Source of the DNA: Terriglobia bacterium
GTDB taxonomy: Bacteria > Acidobacteriota > Terriglobia > Acidiferrales > UBA7541
Reading direction: 5' to 3'
DNA length: 64,000 nt
Assembly (NCBI GenBank): GCA_020073605.1
Contig: JAIQEW010000001.1
Location: 460,380 to 524,379, forward strand
This document shows positions 58,790 through 64,000 of the stretch, in pieces; the first letter of the stretch is position 1, and each line of letters starts with the position of its first letter. The notes below the pieces were generated by a model that saw only the letters and a list, made by a program, of their open reading frames with translations, had not been told where the DNA came from and made no database searches. The translations under genes were made by a program, and so were the position numbers.

Positions 58790-59479
58790 ATGATCAACAT
58801 TCGACCTTCGGAAGAGCGCGGCCACAACAAGCTTTCGTGGCTCGAGTCCCGCTTCAGCTTTTCCTTCGACCAGTACTACGATCCCGAGCACACGCAGTTC
58901 CGCTCCTTGCGTGTGATCAATGAGGATGTTGTCGCGCCCGGCGGCGGTTTCCCGACGCATCCGCATCGCGACATGGAAATCCTCACGTGGATTCTCGAAG
59001 GCGCGCTCGAGCACCGCGACAACACCGGCGGCAGCGGCGTCATCCGTCCCGGCGAACTCCAGCACATGACGGCGGGACGCGGAGTGCTGCACAGCGAGTT
59101 CAACCCATCGCCGAAGGACCCGGTCCATCTGCTGCAGATCTGGATTCTGCCGGAGCGCAAGGGCCTCGATCCCAGCTACGAGCAGCTCGCGTTTCCCGAC
59201 GCCGACTTGCGCGGCAAGTTCAATCTGGTCGCGGGGCCGCAGGCCCCGGTCACGATTCATCAGGATGCGAACCTCTACATCGCGCGTCTCGATAAAGGTG
59301 CTGAAGCGAAGCGCTCGCTCACTGCAGGCCGTCACGCGTGGGTGCAGGTGGCGCGCGGCGGCGTGCGATTGAACGGCACCGAGTTGAATGCCGGGGATGG
59401 TGCGGCCATTTCGGACGAGACCGAAATCCGCGTCGAGGCGCGCGGACCTTCCGAAGTTCTGCTGTTCGATCTGGCGTGA
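58790..59479 (+). CDS. Pirin-family protein
   Basis: This 229-aa bicupin has AGGAG seven bases before ATG 58790. Metal ligands are in FPTHPHRDMEI and LHSEFN, and RGVLHSEFNPS is the family hallmark. Pirins bind a metal and some cleave quercetin or act as redox cofactors. The C-terminal cupin is short and degenerate (GVRLNGTELNAGDGAAI). Confidence 0.9.
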   Translation: MINIRPSEERGHNKLSWLESRFSFSFDQYYDPEHTQFRSLRVINEDVVAPGGGFPTHPHRDMEILTWILEGALEHRDNTGGSGVIRPGELQHMTAGRGVLHSEFNPSPKDPVHLLQIWILPERKGLDPSYEQLAFPDADLRGKFNLVAGPQAPVTIHQDANLYIARLDKGAEAKRSLTAGRHAWVQVARGGVRLNGTELNAGDGAAISDETEIRVEARGPSEVLLFDLA

Positions 59480-59588
59480 CTCGATCCGTTTGCTTCCGGA
59501 CGCTTGCTTCGGGGCTCGAATTCGGCTACAACCCGTCTCACGAGTTCGGCCCCGAAGTGAAGATCCGTCGCGCAAAGGAGAAACCGAT

Positions 59589-60005
59589 ATGTCCAATTCA
59601 TCAGGCAGCGTCGTGCCGTTGATCGGCCGTATCCTGATCAGCCCGGTATTCATTTTGAGCGGCATCTACAAAATCACGGCCTTCTCGACGATGATGGGCT
59701 ACGCGGCCGCCGCGCACCTCCCGTTGCCGAAAGTCTCTCTTGTGTGCGCAGCGGCGATCGAGATCCTTGGCGGCCTCGCGATTCTCACGGGTTTTCACAC
59801 GAAGCTCGCGGCCTGGATTCTTTTCCTTTTCCTGATCCCGACCACCTTTCTCTTCCACAATTTCTGGACGATGCAGGGAGCGGATTTCCAGAACAACGTG
59901 AGCCACTTCGAGAAGAACGTCGCGATCATGGGCGGCCTTCTGATCCTTGCGGCGTTCGGCGCGGGCGCCTATTCGATCGATTCCTCGCGCGCGCCCAAGT
60001 CCTGA
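59589..60005 (+). CDS. DoxX-family membrane protein
   Basis: This 138-aa protein has four transmembrane helices (about residues 8-28, 50-70, 76-96, 110-128), with AAAGGAGA before the ATG. It has the DoxX pattern GRILISPVFILSGIYKI and an HNFW segment between helices. DoxX-type proteins are linked to redox or quinone processes in the membrane. The pirin, DoxX and nitroreductase genes are consecutive on the plus strand and may be one unit. Confidence 0.9.
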   Translation: MSNSSGSVVPLIGRILISPVFILSGIYKITAFSTMMGYAAAAHLPLPKVSLVCAAAIEILGGLAILTGFHTKLAAWILFLFLIPTTFLFHNFWTMQGADFQNNVSHFEKNVAIMGGLLILAAFGAGAYSIDSSRAPKS

Positions 60006-60087
60006 GCGCGCGTTTCGCCGAATATTCGGAGCGGGTGTTCGCATCCGATTTGCAGCTATAATGCTGTCCTAATTCCAAGGAGAAATG

Positions 60088-60702
60088 ATGTCCAACCACA
60101 AGAGACCCGCTCCGGCCGCCGCTCCGATTCACGATTTGATCGGCCATCGCTGGAGCCCCCGCGCATTCGACTCGCGGCCCGTCGAGCCGGAAAAGCTGCG
60201 CAGCCTGTTCGAGGCGGCGCGCTGGGCTGCGTCGTCCTACAACGCCCAGCCGTGGTATTTCATCGTCGGCACGACGGACGATCCGGAGAACTACAAGAAA
60301 GTTCTCGAATGCTTCGTGGAATTCAATCAGGGCTGGGCGAAAAGCGCGCCGGTGGTAGTGCTGAGCGTGGCCGGGCATAAGATGCCGCACGACGGGTCGC
60401 AGAATCGCCACGCGTTTCACGATGTCGGCCAGGCCGCCGCAAATCTTGCGCTGCAGGCGACGGCGCTCGGCCTCCAGGTTCATCAGATGGCCGGCATCAT
60501 CCCCGACAAGGCGCGGCAGAACTTTTCAATTCCCGCGGACTTCGAAGCGGTCGCGGGCATCGCGCTCGGCTATCCGGGCGATCCGATGACCCTGCCCGAA
60601 GGCCGCCTGCGCGACCAGGAAACCGGTGCGCGCCAGCGCAAGCCGGCCTCGGATTTCGTTTTCACCGGCAAGTGGGGCCAGGTCTCGCCGATAGTGAAGT
60701 GA
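60088..60702 (+). CDS. Nitroreductase-family FMN protein
   Basis: This 204-aa flavoprotein has ARWAASSYNAQPWYFIV and QAAANLALQATALGL, the FMN-binding and dimer core of the nitroreductase fold. It reduces nitro, quinone or flavin-type substrates with NAD(P)H. The first of two consecutive ATGs (60085) is also possible; AAGGAG favours 60088. It sits after DoxX and before a Tat-exported hydrolase that is read convergently. Confidence 0.92.
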   Translation: MSNHKRPAPAAAPIHDLIGHRWSPRAFDSRPVEPEKLRSLFEAARWAASSYNAQPWYFIVGTTDDPENYKKVLECFVEFNQGWAKSAPVVVLSVAGHKMPHDGSQNRHAFHDVGQAAANLALQATALGLQVHQMAGIIPDKARQNFSIPADFEAVAGIALGYPGDPMTLPEGRLRDQETGARQRKPASDFVFTGKWGQVSPIVK

Positions 60703-60727
60703 CGATGCGATGAGCCCGCCGCGGCGG

Positions 60728-60773
60728 GTCATCCCGAGGCGGGCGTCTTCAACCCGCCGAGGGGTCTCTCTCC
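60728..60773 (+). repeat. Dispersed intergenic repeat, copy 3
   Basis: It begins GTCATCCCGAGGCGGG and ends GGGGTCTCTC. A TGACGATGCGATGAG sequence precedes it, close to that before the copy at 54685. It separates the nitroreductase from the convergent hydrolase gene. Confidence 0.6.
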
Positions 60774-60779
60774 GCTGTC

Positions 60780-61781
60780 TCACGCCTTCAAGAACGGCGT
60801 AAGCTCCTCGAGAAGCTCCGCGGGCTTTTCCTCGGCGAGGAAGTGTCCTGCGGGGAGCGCCTTGCCGGAGACGTTTGTGCCGCGATCCTTCCACGTGGCG
60901 AGCACGTCGTAGAACCGGTGCATCGGGCCTTTCTCTCCCCATAGCGCGAGCAGCGGACACGTGATTTTGTCCGCCAGGTCCGCGGCATCGTGATCCAGGT
61001 CGATCGACGCGCCCGCGCGGTAGTCCTCGCAGGTCGCATGAATCGCGGCTGGATCGCGGAAGGTTCGCAAGTACTCCGCGTACACATCTTCTTCGATCGC
61101 CGCCGGGATCAGCGGGCCCAGCGATCTCCTCAAGTAGAACTCCGCGCTGTTGCCGATCAGCGTTTCGGGAAACGGCGCCGGCTGAATCAGGAAGAACCAG
61201 TGATAGTAGGCCGTCGCAGTTTCCCTCGAGACCGAATGGTAGAGCGTGTAGGTGGGAATGATATCGAGCACGGCGAGCCTCGCGACGACTTCGCGATGAT
61301 CGCGGGCCATCCGGTGCGCCACGCGCCCGCCGCGATCGTGCCCCACCACGGCGAAGCTCGCAAAACCCAGGCGGCGCATCAGCTCCACCTGATCCTGCGC
61401 CATTTCGCGCTTGGAATACGCGGCATGATCGCCACCGCCCGCAGGCTTGCTGCTGTCGCCATAGCCGCGCAGATCGGCCGCGACCACGGTGTGGCTCTTC
61501 GCCAGCTCGGGCGCCACCTTGCGCCACATCAGATGATTTTCCGGGTAGCCGTGCAATAGCAGCACCGGAGACCCGCTTCCGCCGATGACGTAGTTGATCG
61601 TCGCTCTGTTGCCTTCAAATTTCTCCGGCTTGAATCCCGGAAAGAATGCGGCGTTCCCCGGCGCGGAGCTTTCTTGCGATGAAGCGCGCTTTTCCGAAGC
61701 CGAAAGTGCGTCGGCTGCGACGGCTCCCACGCCGAGACTCACGGCCGTCTTGAGCACGTCACGCCGCGTGCGGATGTGCAT
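60780..61781 (-). CDS. Tat-exported alpha/beta hydrolase, haloacetate-dehalogenase-like
   Basis: This 333-aa protein starts at ATG 61781 (AGGAGG six bases upstream), with a twin-arginine signal (IRTRRDVLKTA). The hydrolase core has the nucleophile Asp149 in GHDRGGR, with Arg150 and Arg153 at carboxylate-binding positions of fluoroacetate dehalogenase. His194-Trp195 (YYHWFF) are the halide-contact residues of that family. The catalytic His lies in AGHFLAEE. It probably hydrolyses haloacetates or an epoxide-type ester. Export by Tat is unusual for this group. Confidence 0.9.
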   Translation of the reverse strand: MHIRTRRDVLKTAVSLGVGAVAADALSASEKRASSQESSAPGNAAFFPGFKPEKFEGNRATINYVIGGSGSPVLLLHGYPENHLMWRKVAPELAKSHTVVAADLRGYGDSSKPAGGGDHAAYSKREMAQDQVELMRRLGFASFAVVGHDRGGRVAHRMARDHREVVARLAVLDIIPTYTLYHSVSRETATAYYHWFFLIQPAPFPETLIGNSAEFYLRRSLGPLIPAAIEEDVYAEYLRTFRDPAAIHATCEDYRAGASIDLDHDAADLADKITCPLLALWGEKGPMHRFYDVLATWKDRGTNVSGKALPAGHFLAEEKPAELLEELTPFLKA

Positions 61782-61941
61782 GTTTTGCCTCCTGCGAACG
61801 ACGCACACTATACCCGAATACTCGCGCCCAGGCTTCCGCGCCGCGCACTCCCACGCGCCGCTTGCGGGCTGGACCGCTCGTTGGTACTCTGCCGACCCAA
61901 CGAAGGGTCACGTTGTGCCAAACGCGGGAGGCGTTCTCGAC

Positions 61942-62640
61942 ATGAAAATGCGGTCCGTGCAAATCGTGCTCGCTCTTTTGTTCGTCGTCGCGGTAGGAGT
62001 TGCGTTCCCGGCCGGAGAGAAGAAGGATTCGTCGGCCGAGGTGGCAGCGCTGAAGGCGCAGGTCGCGCAGCTCGCGAAGCAGGTCCAGAATTCGCAGGAC
62101 TACGTCGCGATCTCCAACCTGCAGACGGCGTACGGCTACTACGTCGACAAATGCCAGTGGGACCAGGCCGCCGATCTTTTCGCGAAGGACAGCACTCTCG
62201 AAATCGGATTGCGCGGCGTCTACGTGGGACAGGACCGCGTGCGGGCGTATCTTCACAAGCTGCCCGATCTCAAGTACGGGACGCTTTTCAATCACATGCA
62301 ACTCCAGCCGAAGATCGATGTCGCTCCCGACGGCGTGACCGCCAAAGGGCGCTGGCGCGCGATCATGCAGGTGGGCCAGCTGAATAAGAGGGCCCAGTGG
62401 GGAGAAGCGACCTACGAAAACGACTACGTGAAGGAAGGCGGCATCTGGAAGATAAAGAAACTTCACGCCTACTTCACCTACTACGCGGATTACTACAAGG
62501 GCTGGGACAAGGGCGGCGACCCTCCGCCAGCGGCGTTGCGCGATCTTCCTCCGGACCTGCCACCGACCGAAACCTACAAGCTCTATCCGGATATTTACAT
62601 CCCGCCGTATCACTACAAGAATCCGGTGACCGGGAAATAA
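61942..62640 (+). CDS. Exported NTF2/SnoaL-like protein
   Basis: This 232-aa protein is divergent from the hydrolase and starts at ATG 61942, with GGGAGG upstream. A signal peptide (VQIVLALLFVVAVGVAFPAG) is followed by a coiled-coil stretch (AEVAALKAQVAQLAKQVQNS), then a cone fold: YVAISNLQTAYGYYVDKCQW, ADLFAKDSTLEIGLRG, WKIKKLHAYFTYYADYY. It ends in a Pro-rich tail that may be disordered. It is related in fold to the second domain of the 15426 protein. The function is unknown. Confidence 0.85.
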   Translation: MKMRSVQIVLALLFVVAVGVAFPAGEKKDSSAEVAALKAQVAQLAKQVQNSQDYVAISNLQTAYGYYVDKCQWDQAADLFAKDSTLEIGLRGVYVGQDRVRAYLHKLPDLKYGTLFNHMQLQPKIDVAPDGVTAKGRWRAIMQVGQLNKRAQWGEATYENDYVKEGGIWKIKKLHAYFTYYADYYKGWDKGGDPPPAALRDLPPDLPPTETYKLYPDIYIPPYHYKNPVTGK

Positions 62641-63393
62641 CGAGAAGAACGCTATTCGTTGCCGGAGCGGTGCGAAAGGCCGGGGCGCGCCTCCTACGCC
62701 GAGGGTTGGCTTCGGAGGCCAGGGCCGCCACCTCAGAAAAGTGTGTCGATTGTTGTGTGCCACTTTCCTTTGTTTTGAATGAGTTAGACCGACAATTACT
62801 CGGCAGGGTGTGACACTTAATTCGCAGCGATTCGCCTGCCCGCCGGAGTCCGAAGGACGGAGGAGGGTGACTGGGAATCTGTGTCCCGGCACCGCGCGCA
62901 AACCGCCCGCCGGGAACTCGTGAAGATATCGGCGGCCCCACCGCCGACACCTTTCCCAACTCTTGCGAGGGCCGCCGAATCTGCCATGACCGCCGTCCTT
63001 TCGACTGATGCGCGTTTCCTGCGTCCCGATGGATTGGATCGGGACGATCCATGCTTCTAGGCGGGAGACGGCGTGTCAAGGGTGTGCTCCTGTGGACTTT
63101 CTCTGGGGGGGGGCGTGCGTTAAGGCTTGAGATGAAACATCCGGACGAAAAGCCCCACCCTCGAAAACCCAGGGTGGGCACCCGCAAGACCAAAGTCTAA
63201 AGCGTGAACAATCCGCCGACGCACAAACAACGGAAGAAAAACGCCCGCCTTCCCGACACAAGTCGTCGGGACGCAAAGTGCGCGGAAGGCGGCCGCTACG
63301 AAGGCAGGGCTGGGCGCAGCAAGACTTCGGCAACCCCGCCCGCTACGAAGGATGGGGCATCCGGTAAGCCTGCGCGCGCCATCGAGGGCACAG
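62641..63393. other. Intergenic stretch without a credible gene
   Basis: This 753-bp stretch is less GC-rich early (62740-62820) and has a run of nine Gs at 63105-63113. It holds the hairpin GCCCACCCT-type at 63152-63179, and GTCCCGA/TCGGGAC-type half-repeats near 63025 and 63257. The reading frames that cross it are low-complexity and unsupported. It may hold a degraded gene or RNA, which I cannot show. Confidence 0.6.
63152..63179. terminator. CCCACCCT hairpin
   Basis: CCCACCCT and AGGGTGGG pair around a 9-nt A-rich loop. It lies in the long gap after the NTF2-like gene. It has no T-run and may be a weak terminator or a repeat. Confidence 0.45.
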
Positions 63394-63594
63394 CTAATCG
63401 AGAACGAAGGTGACCTCCATGGTCACGCGGTATTCGACAACCTTGCTCTTCTCGACTTTTCCTTTCAGGGAGATCACCTTGAAACCGGTGATGCCCCGCA
63501 AGGTTTTTGCGGCGCGACTCATACCTTCATCGACCGCCTCTTTGAAGCCCTTAGGAGATGCAGCGGTGATCTTGGTGACGCGGGCGACAGCCAT
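63394..63594 (-). CDS. Dodecin-family protein (no tryptophan)
   Basis: This is 66 aa from ATG 63594, with AGGAGAG upstream. The family pattern is MAVARVTKITAASPKGFKEA, ASPKGFKEAVDEGMSRAAKT and YRVTMEVTFVLD. Dodecins form hollow dodecamers that store flavin. The tryptophan that stacks on the flavin in classic dodecins is absent; the aligned segment is GITGFKV and the protein has no Trp at all. It may thus bind another ligand or a metal, as calcium-binding relatives do. Confidence 0.93.
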   Translation of the reverse strand: MAVARVTKITAASPKGFKEAVDEGMSRAAKTLRGITGFKVISLKGKVEKSKVVEYRVTMEVTFVLD

Positions 63595-63955
63595 AAGATT
63601 TCTCTCCTCTTGTGCGTCCAGCATATTTTCCACTGGAGCGCTTCGTAACTCGAGTGAGCTTTTCTGTGGCCGGGGGATTGCCTATTTGAAATAGGTTTTC
63701 CGTTTTGCAATTCGGCCGGGCCGTAACCTACACCCGGCCGCCTGTGAACGCAAGGTCCCAGCGGGGTTTCAGCGGCTGACTCCTGATTAACGCTGCCGGC
63801 TCAGACGGTCAACGCAACACCCTCTAATCGATACTTCGGATCGTACTTTTCAGAAAAGACTGGTCTTCCGGGCTGCACTCAATTTGACTTAATCAGGACG
63901 GGGTTTTCTTTGAATTGACGCCCGCGAGCGGACTTAGGCTCTTAAACTCAGCCCA
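63595..63955. other. Intergenic stretch without a gene
   Basis: This 361-bp stretch lies upstream of the dodecin ATG and the final partial frame. It should hold their divergent promoters. I see no RNA gene, repeat or terminator in it. Confidence 0.5.
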
Positions 63956-64000
63956 ATGGACTTCGAACTAGTGTTGCATCGACCCATTGAGACCACCGCG
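63956..64000 (+). CDS. Possible start of a further gene, cut by the window end
   Basis: ATG 63956 opens a frame (MDFELVLHRPIETTA) that runs to the edge of the window. There is no strong ribosome site, and only 15 codons are visible. The family cannot be named. Confidence 0.35.
   Translation, partial: MDFELVLHRPIETTA

Noticed and set aside
62474..63193. Minus-strand frame of 239 codons in the long gap
   Set aside because: No recognisable motif, low complexity, no ribosome site; overlaps the end of the NTF2-like gene.

Overview
The window is GC-rich, densely coded bacterial chromosome with no plasmid, phage or insertion-sequence signature. The gene mix suggests a soil-type member of the Acidobacteriota, inferred from gene style and not from a marker gene. 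It includes several exported PQQ dehydrogenases, DUF3857/transglutaminase pairs, an OPT transporter, a membrane M28 peptidase, SecA with an inserted linker, and dispersed GTCATCC...GGATCTCTC-type intergenic repeats. No rRNA, tRNA or CRISPR array was found.

Layout. 1-2.8 kb: topA. 2.8-9.4 kb: a periplasmic oxidation cluster with two tandem PQQ alcohol dehydrogenases on the minus strand and, divergently, a diheme cytochrome c translationally coupled to a third PQQ dehydrogenase. 9.4-15.2 kb: three tandem minus-strand genes, each interrupted at the same place by an in-frame TGA inside a U-S-T-C redox motif. A nearly invariant block follows each TGA and folds as a bacterial SECIS hairpin. I read them as three full-length, probably Tat-exported selenoproteins of the UGSC/GrdB-like class, plus the decayed 3' tail of a fourth copy. 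15.4-18 kb: an exported NTF2-like protein, and an Amt transporter coupled to a 59-aa membrane protein. 18-28 kb: envelope and secreted accessory genes: a BON lipoprotein, unknown membrane proteins, a BACON/beta-propeller lipoprotein, three paralogous outer-membrane barrels and a kelch protein. Several of these end in similar GGCCGGC hairpins. 28-34 kb: secA, a cNMP-DUF1003 protein, serA and a YqeY protein. 34-41 kb: two DUF3857/transglutaminase proteins and an OPT transporter. 41-50.6 kb: galT, a YraN nuclease-like protein, a class-III aminotransferase, cysS, an aldo/keto reductase, an M28 peptidase and an APC permease. 50.8-64 kb: smc, purC, a Fis-type HTH protein, a TPR protein, an SDR, pirin, DoxX, nitroreductase, a Tat-exported haloacetate-dehalogenase-like hydrolase, an NTF2-like protein, a dodecin and the first codons of a further gene.

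The centre of interest is 2.8-16.5 kb. Dehydrogenases, cytochrome, the three putative selenoproteins and the NTF2-like protein all carry export signals and sit side by side. This suggests a periplasmic redox module, though its substrate cannot be read from the sequence. The genes that split at TGA would normally be mis-annotated as six separate proteins.
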